From Sternotherus odoratus (taxonomy: Eukaryota; Chordata; Testudines; Kinosternidae), in the NCBI GenBank assembly GCA_032164245.1, contig JAVMKO010000002.1, positions 88,611,340 to 88,675,339 on the forward strand: a DNA stretch of 64,000 bases. Direction: 5' to 3'. The notes under the pieces are model-generated. The model was given only the letters and a program-made list of their open reading frames with translations. It was not told where the DNA came from and did no database searches. Shown here piece by piece: positions 46,178-59,275 of this stretch. The position numbers and the translations under genes were made by a program. How positions within the stretch are numbered: position 1 is the stretch's first letter; every line of letters starts with the position of its first letter.

Positions 46178-47407
46178 ATTTTATTTTCAGCAATCTTAAG
46201 AGGGTACTGTAAACAGTGGAAGAACAGATGCTGTAGCAGTGGTTTTCATCTGAAAAGGTGGTGAATGGGATGGCCAATATATCCAGGATTCATTGATACT
46301 CATAGAAGTAGCTGGAAAGGAACTTACTTTTTTTACAGTTGGGTATTTTAGAGAGAAGCTTTCAATTTAGGATAGTTAGTATTTTTCTGCACGTATTTAG
46401 TTCCTGTTCAGCCTGTTTACCATTCTTTTGCCGTTGTTACTATCTAGAAATGAATTCAGTTCTGTGTTAATTTTACTCTAGTAATTTTTCAAGTGGTTAA
46501 AAAGTATAAAAATTGAATGAATAGCCTGACACTCTGCTTCTCAAAATATAGTATGAGATCAGCATGCTGTAGTGGCAATAGTGGTGACCAAGGGGCAGTC
46601 AAGTCACATGTATGCCTTTTTATTAACAAGATGTGGTCATCTCTGCTAAGAATGGCCTTGGCTATTCCTGCCAAAAATATTAACTGCATTTGTCTGCTGC
46701 CTGTCAGCTGCCCCCAAAAACCTGTTTAAAAGCTATTATTTGCAGAGTAATCCTTTTCCTACATATGAAGCACACTGCTCTCATTTGTTGCATCTCACTA
46801 GTGCTTTCATAAAGGGTTTGATCAACATATTTTGATGGTAGTAAAATATATTTTTCAATTTCTAAAGCATTTTCTTGGTTCAATCAGTTCTGAAAACAGA
46901 CAGTAGAAAAAATATGGGCATAACTTGCAAGCTCATAGAGGATGATTTTTATGGCCAATACTCTGGATTGGGACTCTGGAAATATGTTTTTTTCCCTCTG
47001 TGACCTTTGGCAAGTCATGGTGGGTTTTTGTTTTTTTTTAATGCTTCAGTTGCCCATCTAAATGGAAATGATACTTCCTTACCTAATAAGATAAAGGCAT
47101 TAAATTGTGTGAGGCAGACAAATAATATGATGATGAGAGCAACATAAACTGGGATTTTCAAGAGGCTTAAGGGGGTTAGGCGCCCCACTTCTATTAAGTT
47201 TCAATAAGAGTTGAGTCCCTATATATCTTTTAATGCCCTTTGAAAATCCCGACGGAGAGTATTCCGTATGTTTAGCTGTAGATCGAACTCATTTCATTTA
47301 TGGAGGAGAGGAAGGATGTTGAATTTCTGAAAGCATAATTGAAAGCTCATCTACTTGAAGGATAAAACAGGGAAACTTTATCTTCCTTTTTTTGTGTGTT
47401 TGTTCAG
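46178..47407 (+). other. CTDP1 intron 7, remainder
   Basis: Plain intronic sequence apart from the amniote palindromic repeat at about 47148-47260. The acceptor TGTTTGTTCAG follows a T-rich tract. Confidence 0.5.
47148..47260. repeat. Dispersed amniote palindromic repeat, copy 3
   Basis: 'gggattttcaagaggctta' at the left and 'ccctttgaaaatcccg' at the right are inverted, with 'ggttaggcgcc' and 'agtttcaataagagttga' between. Confidence 0.55.
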
Positions 47408-48499
47408 TAAATCATTCTTCAAAAACTGAAACGTCTGATCCTGCAGTGATAACAGCAAAAGATTCTGAAGAAGCAAAGAATGTTCCATGTGTGGAAGAAC
47501 AAAGTAATGGTCTTAGGAAATCTACAAAAGAGATGTGTACTACAAATGGTAGTAACTTTATGAGCAGCGAAACTTCTAACTTGGAGTCAAATTCCAATGA
47601 CAAATTAGATGTTAGAGACTCCTTATGTGATACCATTGATCACAGAACAAATGCTGCCATCATTAATGATTCAACAAGTGTTAAAGAGTCTCAGATTTCT
47701 TCAGAACAAGACAATAGGACAGTTACAGAGAAGCAGCAGACGCAAGACAAGATAACAAATAACTTGGACTTTGAACTGTCTAGTGATAGTGAAAGTGACA
47801 GTGGATTAGATGCTAGGAAGTCGTCATCCTCTTCTGCCTCAGATAGTGAAAATGAGGGAAAGAGAAGCTGGAAAAAATCAAAGCAGCCTGTACAAGATGA
47901 AAATTTGCAGCAAGAATGTTGCACTGATGTGAGTGGGGAAAAGGATGGTGAAGTGAACCATTCTGGGGAGGTGATGTCTCCACCTAGCATACATCCTCAT
48001 AGCAAGACAGTTGATCTTGAAATGCAAGAAGAAAGCGAACAGGACAGCCTTTGTGATCTGGGAAATGGATGTGTGGACAAGAAAGAAGCGGAGACAGAGT
48101 CCCAGAATAGTGAGCAGTCTGGGATTACAATGGGTGAGTCTTTAGATCAGAGCATGGAAGAAGAGGAAGACGACGACGACACGGATGAAGATGACCATTT
48201 AATATACCTCGAAGAGATCCTTGTTCGGGTGCACACTGATTATTATACCAAGTATGATAAATACTTGAAAAAAGAGATCAGTGAAATTCCAGACATAAGA
48301 AAAATAGTGCCAGAATTGAAAAGCAAGGTATTGGCAGATGTTACCATAATATTTAGTGGACTCTATCCAACAAATTTCCCCATAGAAAGAACCCGAGAGC
48401 ATTATCATGCTACAGCACTTGGAGCTAAAATTATAAAGAACCTAGTTCTGAATGCTGATGATCCCAACAAGGCAACCCATCTGATTGCGGCAAGGGGAG
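47408..48499 (+). CDS. CTDP1: CTDP1 exon 8: Ser/acidic linker and start of BRCT domain
   Basis: The largest exon (1,092 bases) encodes residues 341-704. From about 341 to 620 it is a low-complexity linker: LDFELSSDSESDSGL, KSSSSSASDSENEGKR, then ESLDQSMEEEEDDDDTDEDD. These Ser/Asp/Glu runs are typical casein kinase 2 sites, matching the known phosphorylation of FCP1. From about 622 the chain is ordered: EEILVRVHTDYYTKYD, KIVPELKSKVLADVTIIFSG (residues about 640-659, first BRCT strand) and ATHLIAARGG near the end. The linker is one exon with no stop. Acceptor GTTCAG; donor AGG|GTAAGT-like (G|GTAAGT). Confidence 0.96.
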
Positions 48500-49457
48500 G
48501 TAAGTAGGTGAAATTTATCAGTCTTCTGTTAATGAAAATATTGTTTTCACTCATGATTTTAGTTGCACAAAAAGTTGGCTGAAAACTTGAAAAGGTTAAA
48601 TATGAACGTTGAAATACTTGCCATCTTCATTGTTAATTTAAATTGCGGAGGGAAGTAGCTTAAAGATTTACTGCAAATCATTTTTTTAAAAGGTCTTGTA
48701 ACCTTTTTGGTTCCTTAGGATTAAGATTTTTTTTTTAATTGGTCTTTTTAAAAGAAAAACAAACATCAAATCTGGTCTTTCCTGGTCTTGAGTGTGTCAG
48801 ATGGGAAGTGTATTGCTAGCTTTTACCCTTGATGGAAGGGGGGGAAGGTGCTAATTATTCAAAGATGATGTTCTGAAATTAGTCAAGTATTTTTTAAACA
48901 GGTGTAACTGAAATGAAAAAAATGATAAACAGTCCTGATTTAAAGTTCTTCCCTCACTTGCTTGACTTTCAAAAAACTAAAAACACCTTTTAAAGTCCTC
49001 TTTGTATACCATGAAAAAGCAAACAAAGAACATGAGTCCAGTTTTTTCAGTCACCTTTGACTTATTTTCCTACTTTATTTTACTTATTTTCCTACCTACT
49101 TTCTTACAAGATTAGATTATATGCAAAAATAAACATTAATTTCATTTCAAAAGATTACACTATAAAACATCATGGTATATTTTTGTTAGTGTGGTGAAGT
49201 TTTTTTCACCCAAATCTATAACTTGAATGCAAGCTTACAATATTTCCAGTCTAATAGTCCGACCAATTCAGTCTTCCTCTTTTTCTTGGAAAAGAAAAAA
49301 ATTTCATGCTCATCATGAGTTCTGCACTGAACATTGAAAACAGTGGTAATTTCTACGTTCCCAAACTTTGATTTTTGGTGCATCATGGCAAAAAACATTT
49401 TTGATTAACTTGGTTTCTGTGGTTTAAAAACTGTTTGGCTAGATGAATGGTGACTAA
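48500..49457 (+). other. CTDP1 intron 8, first part
   Basis: No feature recognised. Confidence 0.5.
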
Positions 49458-49746
49458 GGCCCTGTCTTCTCTGCCAGAAAAAGGGATGTTGTTACAGTGG
49501 ATAATTAGCCTGGATTAACGATCTTGTTGTAAAATCCTAGTGGAGACATGGCCCAGGTAGCTTTTACTGTGAGATAGACAGGTAAGATATCAATGGGCAG
49601 GGTGTGTGTATAGTGTTGATCTGGCTAGCTATGTAGTGGTAAAAGTTACTTGTGCCTCACCTCCACCTCACTTTACAATGAGATACATAACCCGTGTTAG
49701 TTATCTCACTTTAATATATACCTTTCTTGGCTGTGAAGATGTAGCC
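49458..49746. mobile_element. Possible PIF/Harbinger-like MITE
   Basis: The left end GGCCCTGTCTTCTCTGCC and the inverse of the right end (GGCTACATCTTCACAGCC) are imperfect inverted repeats. The flanks TAA and AAA could be a decayed 3-bp duplication. Confidence 0.5.
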
Positions 49747-52700
49747 AAAGTGTCCAGATTGGAACAGTTTTAGATTGACTGGAGTCGGGGACTTGCAGGT
49801 GTGCTAGTTGAGACTGCATTCATAGAATTCTCATTTGGTTTCTGTTTCTGAAAACTTGGGTCACAGTGTTTCATGATCCCTTGGGCTCTGCTGCAGTTGC
49901 TATTGAGCTGATATTGCTCTGAGAATTGCACTGAAGTCAATGCAGCTCTATCAGATCAGGATTAAGCACAAAATGTGAGTCTCATTCCATTGGAAATGTA
50001 AAGGACTTGATAGTATTTTAGTCATAAAAACCACTAAATTGATATCTTGTGTTCAAGGGTTTCCATTCCAGATTACAAAATGTCTCATTTCAAAGGGGCT
50101 TGCCTCTTATGGCCACTACTCTGTTTTTTTGCATAAAAGCAATAATCCTGAATTTATGACCAAAATATTTCTGACAGTTTGACTCAAGATAATTACACAC
50201 TTGCATTTTCAGTACAATAAAGAAGCTGGAGCAAGGGGAGAATAATGCTTGAGTGTTTGAATAAGTATTGAGGAAAGAATACAGGAAGCTAGCATAATAA
50301 CTTGATTTTTGTATATGTCCTTGTTGTCTCTTCCTTGTTGGTGCAAAGTAAAAGCTCAGTGCACTATTTTAGGAAGACCTCGTTTTGAAAGGCTATACAA
50401 AAGTGTCATAATAATATACATATTCTTTCCTGTTTGTCTTGCTAGTTCCATAAGAGGACAGAGAATTAATGTTCCAGTTTTATTACCTAATTTGTAGACC
50501 TAGGTATAAAAAAAACTTGATCTTGCAGGGCTGTTGCGCATATCCAAAAATATTTTATAATTGGTATTCTATTGTTTAACAGTGCAATTAAAAAAAGTCA
50601 CAGTTAATTGTGGTTTTAATCTCTTGATTAATTGTAATTTAAAAATATCATTTGACAACCTTTAATTTTAAATGGAAACATCAAGTCTGTAGAAATAAAT
50701 GGTTTGTGTCGCCCCCACTCAGGAAGCAGAGCTTTCCTTCTCCAGCAGGGAGTGGATATTTTTAATCACATCTGATTTTGATATGTGGATCTAGATCCCT
50801 AGGCTCTCACTCAGTAACACAATTAAAAAACAAAACAAAAAACACACACACACTGGATTTGTCACTTAAAATGAATCCTCTGCAGTGAAAACCAATGGAA
50901 CACAGTCATTTAGCTTCTCTGCAATGGTCTTGTCTTCCTTTGGTACTCCTGTTGCACTGTGACGGTCCCACTGATTTTTGACAGACTTCCTGCAGCCGAG
51001 ATACTTTTTAAAAGTGGGGCTGGTGGGGCTTGGGTTTCAGCCCTTGGTCCCAGCAAGTCTAAGCCAGCCCTAGTGACCTTGTTAAAATGGGGTCACAAGC
51101 CACTTTGGGGTCCTTACCCATAGATTGAAACAGTGAAACTATTTTGGGTGTTTGTTTCTGGACTGTATTTCACTATTAACATGATTTTGTTAGGAGTGTT
51201 ATGATACCTTTCTACCAACATTTTAAAACCCTGAGACTAAATAAGAACTCCATTTGCAAAACTGTTTATATCACAAATGCCTTTAATGGCTGCACATCCT
51301 TCAATGAATCATCCACTATTGTTAGCTTAATATAAATATTAGATTTAACTTTAGGTTTTAATTATGTTAATATGCTACACTCTAGTATTTGAACTAAGTG
51401 TATTAATTATTTGAAAACAAATTAACAATACTGTATGTGAACACTATTGCAATACAAATGAGCCTTCACTGTGTGGAATGTTAAGTAATAGAGAGAGTAG
51501 CTCATCTTTACAACCTAATCATCAGGAATGTAGTCCTGTGTAACTGTTTAAACTTTAGCACATTTCCGTAACAGTGGTGGGAAAAGGGTTCTTACACGAA
51601 GGTAACACCATTGTATCTTTTCCCACACTTACTGCAGAACAATTTAGTCATACAGTTTGTATGTGGCTGTGGAGTTACTTTTTCTCTGCTATGTATAGAT
51701 AGTAGTGATTGTGTTATATCTTGCCCTTTGGAGTAGAAATTCTGAACTGCTGACCTAAGATTTCTCGGTTGGAATTGTGCCCTTACAACATAGTTGGACA
51801 CACGATTATTCAGCTGCCTGTATGCATTTTGTGCTCATTCTGTTTTGGCTACTTACAAGCTAGTAAGTGAATTTCACTAGTGCATTTGTGTTGTATGTTA
51901 TGGGTAACCTGTAGAAATTTTGCAGCTCTATCTTTTCGTCAGGCAGTCCCACCTCTTTAACACTATTTCTACATGGCTACCATATGTCTTTGTCTAACAA
52001 CTGTTGACAAATGTACCAAAAGACCACCTAAAGACGTGTGCCTTTGGTAATTGTGCCTGGCAATTAGTTTGCAGTACAATCCTGGCTCCTTATACAGAAT
52101 ATATGAAGTGACAAAACAAGTAATATGCTTGGAGGCATTTTGTGACAGCAAGTCCCTGACAATAAACAGCAACAAAGGCTACAAGGGCACTGGAGTGAAG
52201 TCAGAGTCTAAAACATAAATTGTTCACTTTGTTAGAGCAGTTGATAAGCAGAGGAGGATGTAAAATGCTAGCTGGATCTTTGCTTGATGTCTAGTATTTT
52301 CTTGAGGCTGCAGCACAATGAGAATTTTATACATCCTTAGATTCTAAACTCTTTGGGGCAGAGCCTCTACCTCTGTCTCCACAAATCTGTCAAAACAGAA
52401 CTCTGATCCAGATCAGGGCATGTGGGTGCAAAATAATATAAGTATCCACTCTTACACACAGAGACTTTGGTGTGTTTCTTTGCATGTCCCCTTATTTTAA
52501 TCTGAGGTAGGTGAGACAGCATTTTGCTGTTTGCCACATAATGGCAGAGCATTAATAAGCATTTGCAGAAAACTTGAATGTTTCCTTTTAAATATACAGT
52601 TCATTTCTGTGCATTGTGCTGTACAGTCTGACAGCCTTTTTCCTTTTTTTTGTGGACATATGTTCTGTTTGAGCTTATTTTACTATAATCAGTTGGGATA

Positions 52701-53118
52701 AAGTTCAGATTGTACTAGAGTTTCCATTTTAAGAAGGGAAGAAGGACTATAATTAGTGGTTTTGAGTTAGAGGATCAATTCCAAATGCTTATAGTTTATG
52801 AACCACATGAATTTTTATAACAGTTTGTGATAGTCTAAATAACCTTATATTTTGTTTTTAAAAGTGCTGTGACTAAAATTTTTGCTGGTTTTTTTTTTTT
52901 CAGATTTCTTTTTAAAATTTTATTTTATTATTAAGTATTAAAGCAGTCTAAGGCATGAGATTAAATGTGAGAGATTCTTTGGCGATTTGTAGACTTTGGA
53001 AAATGTTAAACTTGTCAAATTAAAGCCTGGGTGGGAGGCCACTGGGAATTAAAGACCCATAGCATACTGTAGACAAGACACGTGTGTTGGCTGATGTGTC
53101 CCAAATTATAATCTAAAT
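49747..53118 (+). other. CTDP1 intron 8, second part
   Basis: AT-rich. A block with repeated 'taattgtggttttaatc' words at about 50595-50650 may be an old repeat. No RNA gene or coding region recognised. Confidence 0.45.
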
Positions 53119-53281
53119 CAGCAGTGTCCAATACGTTTGCCACTATCCACATGTGGCTAATAGTCTATTGAATTGTGGCTAATGCACGTGGCTCTTTTCT
53201 AATGTGTCTAATAAGAAAAATACAAAACCATAGGTGCGGCTAGCAGTGTGGCTAGCATCGAATTTCTATTGGACACCACTG
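53119..53281. mobile_element. hAT-like MITE with CAG..GTGTCCAATA ends
   Basis: The left end CAGCAGTGTCCAATA and the inverse of the right end (CAGTGGTGTCCAATAG) match well. The phrase 'gtggct' repeats through the middle. A matching 8-bp duplication was not found. Confidence 0.65.
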
Positions 53282-53633
53282 ATAGACCAATGGTGAGCAA
53301 ATTGCGGGAAAAGGGGCACAAGAGGTTTTTGGGGTTGCATGTGAAGAAACTGATATTCCATGGACTTGTCGCCATAGTAGCAGGAGCAGGATAAAAATAG
53401 AGTGGTGGTTGCGGGCCAGGAGTGGGATTAAAAAAAAAAAAAAAAAAAGTCCTCCCGTGTTGCAAATACTGCCAGCACCTATTTCCATTGCTTCAGCTGA
53501 TCACTGAACAAATATTAATAGGATTGGCAGAATTCTATTTTTTATAATTTTAATAATTTTTTTAAAACGTTGACAGACAATATTGATGATTTCAAGGCTT
53601 TTTTAAAAAAAATACGCAGTTAATTTTCCACAA
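53282..53633 (+). other. CTDP1 intron 8, spacer with A-tract
   Basis: Contains an A-tract at 53430-53448 and no other feature. Confidence 0.5.
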
Positions 53634-53638
53634 CTATG

Positions 53639-55440
53639 TGTCCCTGCCAGCAGGTATATGGGATCTTGGGGAGCAATTACCACACAGGTGGGGTGCAAAA
53701 TAAATTTATTAAGAAAATGTGAAAACAGGGAAAATTCAATAGTGAGGGGTATGGGGTTTGTTAAAGTGGACAATTGGGGAGAGGTTTCTGTTTTAGTAAA
53801 TGGGATAGGGGGTTTCAACAGTGGGGTACAATACAGTGGGGTATAATACAGTAGGCAACCAATTAACACTGAAGCATAAATGTAACAGGTGGCTAACAAT
53901 TTCTATGTAAAGAGTGTGTCACAGCAGCATATAATCAACTAACAGCATGGATAAAGTGTGTTAAATAACCAATAACTTTAGGTAAAAATGTAAATGTAAA
54001 ATGTGAGGTGTATTAGAGAGAAAAGGAGGTAACCAATGGGGTTTTATGCTAGAAAGAGAAAGAGAAGACAGGCTGTAAGTAGAAACAGCAGAGAAGTAAA
54101 GGTTGGGGGATGGGGGAAGAGGAGCACATGGTGGGGGGAGATTTAAACTCAGGGGGACACAGAGCAGACAGCAGAGAGACAGTTATACAAACACAGCAAA
54201 ATCTTATCTATGATTTAACTTAACCAAAACTACACAAATTAGCAAATATCAAAACACAATGCAACAATTCTTTAAGGCTACACTTACAGGGTACAATGCA
54301 AGCACTTTCCTAAACCTAACTTAACTACAGCTATGCAAAATGAAATTACAACTTATCTAGACTAAAAGACAAAATCTAACCTAATGGGTGCACCTTATAC
54401 TAGGGGTAGTTTCAGAGGGCAGAGTGGTGTGTGCCCAGGTACAGTCCAGGAAGGCACAGGAAACAGATTACAGATACAGACCAAGATTTAGCTTGAGTCT
54501 AAGAGAGGTTTTAAGACACAGAGCAAGGGGAGTTTGAGAGGTTTTAAGCAAGGAGTTTAAGTCTGTGTGTTGGGGAAACAGAGCCAGCAGCTAGAGTAAT
54601 TAAGTATAGAAAGTTTCACAGAAGAGAGGTTCTCACCAGTCCCCAGACAGCAGCAAAGACTGAAGCAGCAATCAACATCAGAAGAAGCCAGGAGGGCTCA
54701 GCACGGTCTTGATCAGCAATAGGTCTCTCAGGCAGCAATTCGTTCTTCGTGGGGTGGGGGGTTAAAAACGGGGGTACGCTCAAAAATAAAACGAGAGCGG
54801 GGGGGGTTTAAAACGGGGGTACGCTCAAAAATCAAACGAGAGCGGGGGGGGTTAAAAATGGGGGTACGCTCAATAATAAAACGAGAGCGGAGAAAGGACC
54901 CCCCAGAACCCCTGCCTGATCAGGCCAGGTAGCAATGCAGGAACCTTTCTGATGCTAGTTTCAAAATGCCTGTTCTTAAAAGCAAACTCAGGCAGTTTCC
55001 CTGCCAGTAATGCTGATAGGCTCCTTCTGTCACAGGGGAGGAGTTCAGAGAAAAACTACAGGTGAGTAGAGACATGCCTGGGCATGCCTCATGACTCAAA
55101 AGCACATGAGGCCTATGACTCATGCCCAGGATCTCAAAGCACATTGGTCTTACAGCTTGACATAGCCTTGCCCTACACCGAGCCCAGGTTTAACAAGGTG
55201 ATAACAGGACCAACCCTTTGAACAGGGCAGTTATCCCACTTAAGCACAAGTGGCCATCCCTTTGAGAAGGGCAATGGCTCTTTGTAAACAACTTAAGGGG
55301 CCCTCCCTTTGAGAAGGGCAGTGGCCCTGGTAAATAATTTTAACAGCCAGGGAGGGGCGGCCACAGGAGAGCAAAAACAAAATGGAGAACGGGACAGCTG
55401 TAACAGACAAAATGGAGTAGGGGGAAAGCTGTAACAGACA
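53639..55440 (-). mobile_element. Large solo LTR, CTATG target duplication
   Basis: This 1,802-bp block begins TGTCCCTGCC and ends GTAACAGACA on the plus strand. It has TG..CA termini and exact 5-bp duplicates CTATG on both sides (53634-53638 and 55441-55445). Orientation is likely minus: the polyadenylation-like AATAAATTTATT lies near the minus-strand 3' end (about 53700). It contains a 45-bp tandem array and other direct repeats ('ctttgagaagggca', 'gctgtaacagacaaaatgga') as in LTR enhancers. No internal genes are left, so an ERV recombined out. The family was not recognised; the length is unusual. Confidence 0.85.
54756..54892. repeat. 45-bp tandem repeat in LTR
   Basis: Three copies with TACGCTC at 54775, 54820 and 54865, each ending AAACGAGAGCGGGG. 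CpG- and G-rich runs differ from the neighbouring sequence. Confidence 0.9.
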
Positions 55441-55445
55441 CTATG

Positions 55446-57598
55446 AAAATTTACTGGGAGAGGGGGAGAGGCATGAGACCATTTTAAATAATAACAATGT
55501 AGGTTGATATTCAGAGAGTTAAAGCATCATAACCATTAAAACACAAATTGTCAACATCACATGTCAAAATTTAAATCAGACTGAGTTCTCAAGCGGTATT
55601 TTTTTCGCAGCATATCTGTAAAATTCTATTGTTTTTGGAAATTGTTTTTACTCTTTGTGGGTGGATGGTGAAATTGACATTGGATATTTTTTTTAAACCA
55701 ATCTTTCTGAGCCTAAATATAAAATGCCTTGGTTGGCTTTCATCACTGAGCTTTAGATAGAAGATAAAGCTGTGCAGTTTCTTGACTGGGTTTGTCTTTG
55801 GCAATATTGGGGTAGTAGTAAATGGGACAGTGTCAATGTGTTAGGCAACAACATGTTCCTTCTTTTTTAAAAGCAGAATAAATTTAGTGACTTTTTTCAC
55901 CAATTTCATCCCACCTCATTACCCAGTCATAATATTTTATGACAAACTATAGGACTTTAGAAAGCTACATGACAAGCATTTTAATGTATACAGTGTTGTT
56001 GTAGCCATGTCTGTTCCAGGATATTAGACAAGGTGGGTGAGGTAATTTAGTTTATTCATTGGACCAACTTGTATTGGTGAGAGAGATGAGCTTACACAGA
56101 GTTCTTGTTCAGGTGGGGGAATTCAGTGACACTCATTTTGTGAATGGGCCATACTAAGATTGGAAGTCTAGTGAAATACCAGTAGTGCTTAGAGATCAAA
56201 CTGCAGTATGAACTGGAGTTTTTATTTCCACCTTTTGTCAATAGATCTTGTTCCTCTGAGTTTGGCTCTGCTAATTCATATTAGGCAAGCTCTTTCGTTT
56301 ACAGTATATTGTGGGGGCCAGAGCACTTAGACTTTGGAGACAGTCTGAAGAGGTCTTCCAGACTATTACCTGATTTTGGTTTATTACGTTTTAAGGGGTG
56401 TCAGGCTTCACATATCTTCAACACAGGTCTGTGGACAGATAACATGGATTGCTCAGACTCAGCTTAAAATGTCAAACTTTTATAATGCTTTTAGCTTGGA
56501 TAATTACTATAGATAAGTAAGTTTGCTCATCAGTCAGTCAGTTTTTACAAAACATAACTAAGCTAAGTGCCCATCTAAAAGTCCAGCTATCAATTTCATG
56601 CGCACTTAATCCACTTAGGGCAAAATAGTTTTATTGAGTCTTTTCTTAAGATACCATTGTTGTATAAAAGCTTCAGGATCTAGTGTTTAAAGAATGTAGG
56701 CATGTTTACCTATATGTCACTAGCCCCTGCTTTCTGAAGAGGGGGAATACTCACTTAGATTTGGAAACAGGGTCTGAGGCAACTGATAGGGCAGCTAAAC
56801 ATTTTAAATAGTATTGAGGTTTAGAATAAATTTGTCCATAAAAATAAAGTTAAAATTGTATTAATCATTCAAGACGCTGCGGTATTTAGACTATTTTGTA
56901 TTTTAGATGTGCCAAAATAATCTTGTCAAAATATTTGTCCACCGGACTAGAACAATAAAATGTGTACAACTGGAAGATCACAATAAAAAATATTATTGTT
57001 GCTTTTATTATTTGTTAGTTACAAATTGAGTAGGTCCTGTGTGTAATAGTTCTTTTTGCCACTTTTAAACTGAAAGTGACCAATAGTAGGAGTGCAACTG
57101 CTGTTTCCTTGCTTCTGTTGCTAAGACATCAAACAGCTCTGAGAAGGACATTGTTTTCTACGTATCATGTCCCATGTTGTCATGCTTTTCTTCGCAAAAG
57201 ATAGTGAACAACCTGGATTAGTTTTTTATGCCTAAATTGACATTGGTCTAAAAAATTTCTTTTGCAGTTTGTGATTGGTATTCTTTTAAAACAGAATGCA
57301 AGGTAAAGTTCTAGGAGTGATCACGAAGCTGTCTTTGTGAGATGGAAAGGTTTAATGAGTGCATAGAAACAAGCCTGTTTCTTTAGCTGTAGACACAAAT
57401 GATGTTTATAAGCCCAGAGCTGTTCTGTTTCCTAGGAACAGAATGTATTAAAATAATAAAGGCAACTTCTATTAAGACTACAAGTTTTATTTCCTTTATT
57501 ACTGCAACATAGAATTTAAAAGTAAACAGTCTTTTCCCAATATTTTATAAATGCAGTTTTGCTCCTCTGAAACATCCCGTGGGTTTTTTCATCATACT
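55446..57598 (+). other. CTDP1 intron 8, third part
   Basis: Contains the SINE-like element at 55991-56115 and otherwise unassigned AT-rich sequence. Confidence 0.5.
55991..56115 (+). mobile_element. Turtle-type SINE fragment
   Basis: 'cagtgttgttgtagccatgt', 'ccaggatattaga', 'aaggtgggtgaggtaat' and 'attggaccaactt' run in the order of a common cryptodire SINE. It stops at 'gttcttgttcaggt'. The 3' part is lost. RNA polymerase III boxes are not clear enough to call. Confidence 0.7.
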
Positions 57599-57606
57599 AT
57601 ATAAAT

Positions 57607-58138
57607 CAGGGGTCTCAAAGTCCATCTGCAGCCTGAGAACCTCCGCTCTGCGGCTCGCAGAGGAGAGCCACATGCAGACATGCTACCCAAAGTCTGCTAT
57701 AGGCGCTGCCCACGCAGTTCCCATTGGCTGGGAGAGAAGGGTAGAGATACCATCACTAGTCGCCGGCAGAGTCAGCTATGGAGGCAGCATCACTTTTTTA
57801 CACAATGAATATAAACAAGTCAAAATACTGAACGTGACTATCTGATGCGCACTTTGCTGCAATCCTGAAGGCTTCAATTGCTCAGTCACTGAGGCCAAAC
57901 ATCAACAAACTAACAGAACTGAATCATTGCTGGGTGTCTGGCAAACACCAAAAACTCTCTGGCAGGCGAAGAAATGTATAAAATTGTATGACTTTTTATT
58001 ATTGCTAAGAAATTTGAAATTAAAAATACAACATAAATGTTTTCTTTTCTGAACACTGTCTTCAGTGACATTATTGGCTCGCTGGGAGGATTTGAGGACT
58101 GGCGCTGTCCCGAAGGTAAATTGAGTTTGAGACCCCTG
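57607..58138. mobile_element. hAT element with CAGGGGTCTCAAA ends
   Basis: Ends CAGGGGTCTCAAA and TTTGAGACCCCTG are perfect inverses. The flanks ATATAAAT (57599-57606) and ATATAAAC (58139-58146) form an 8-bp target duplication. Short phrases such as 'ggctcgcagag' fit a non-autonomous family. No intact coding. It abuts the CR1-linked flank directly. Confidence 0.9.
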
Positions 58139-58146
58139 ATATAAAC

Positions 58147-58345
58147 TGTCCCCTCCAATCTAGCTGCTTTTCTTCCACTTTATCTTGAAGGGATAGATTC
58201 AAGTCCATTTGAAACCTAACAGTTACATGGTGAGGGATGGGATAGAGAGGGTAATCTGCAAAGGAAATAAATCTGTAAAGAGTGAGATCTAGCTGGTTGA
58301 AGTAGCTGTTCCACACCACTTCAAAAGTTTTACCAGCTGGAAGGA
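58147..58345 (-). repeat. CR1-linked 3' flank, copy B
   Basis: The reverse complement of this block is nearly the same as 6490-6703, differing mainly by a short deletion and scattered bases. It lies immediately 3' of the CR1 copy at 58346-59275. It ends at the edge of the hAT element at 57607. Confidence 0.75.
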
Positions 58346-59275
58346 CTAAAATATTCATAGAATCATAGAATATCAGGATTGGAAGGTACCTCAGGAGGTC
58401 ATCTAGTCCAACCCCCTGCTCAAAGCAGGACCAGTCATCCCCAACTAAATCATCCCAACTAGGGCTTTGTCAAACCTGACCTTAAAAACTTCTAAGGAAG
58501 GAGATTCCACCACCTCCCTAGGTAACCCATTCCAGTGCTTCACCACCCTCCTAGTGAAAAAGTTTTTCCTAATATCCAACTTAAGCCTCCCTTAGTTCAA
58601 CTTGAGACCATTACTCCTTGTTTTGTCATCTGGTACCATTGAGAACAGTCTAGATCCATCCTCTTTGGAACTCCCTTTCAGGTAGTTTAAAGCCACTATC
58701 AAATCCCTCCTCATTCTTCTTTTCTGCAGACTAAATAATCCCAGTTCCCTCAGCCTCTCCTCATAAGTCATGTGCTTCAGCCCCCCAATCATTTTTGTTG
58801 CCCTCTGCTAGACTCTTTCCAATTTTTCTACATCCTTGTACTGTGGGGCCCACAACCGGACTCACTACTCCAAATGAGGACTCTCAAATGCCAAATAGAG
58901 GGGAATTATCACATCCCTTGATCTGCTAGCAGTGCCTCTACTTACACAACCCAAAATGCCGTTAGACTTGGCAACACAAGCACACTGTTGACTCATATGC
59001 AGCTTCTTGTCCACTGTAACCCCTAGGTCCTTTTCTGCAGAACTGCTGCCTAGCCATTCGGTCCCTAGTCTGTAGTAGTTCAGGAGATTCTTCTGTCCTA
59101 AGAACAGGACTCTGCACTTGTCCTTGTTGAACCTCATCAGATTTCTTTTGGCCCAATCATCTAATTTGTCTAGGTCCCTCTGTATCCTATCCCTACCCTC
59201 CAGCACATCTACCACTCCTTCCAGTTTTGTATTATCTGCAAACTTACTGAGGGTGCAATCCACACTATCCTCCAG
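58346..59275 (-). mobile_element. CR1 LINE 3' part with RT C-terminus
   Basis: The minus strand encodes the end of CR1 ORF2: LSKFADNTKLEGVVD (normally FADD), RDLDKLDDWAKRNLMRFN, LGVTVDKKL and SRSRDVIIPLYLAF, followed by the 3' UTR and two ATTCTATG tail units (plus 58355-58371). The fragment is about 930 bp, longer than the copy at 6121. Its FADN and other breaks show it is dead. The rest of intron 8 to its right has no gene. Confidence 0.92.
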
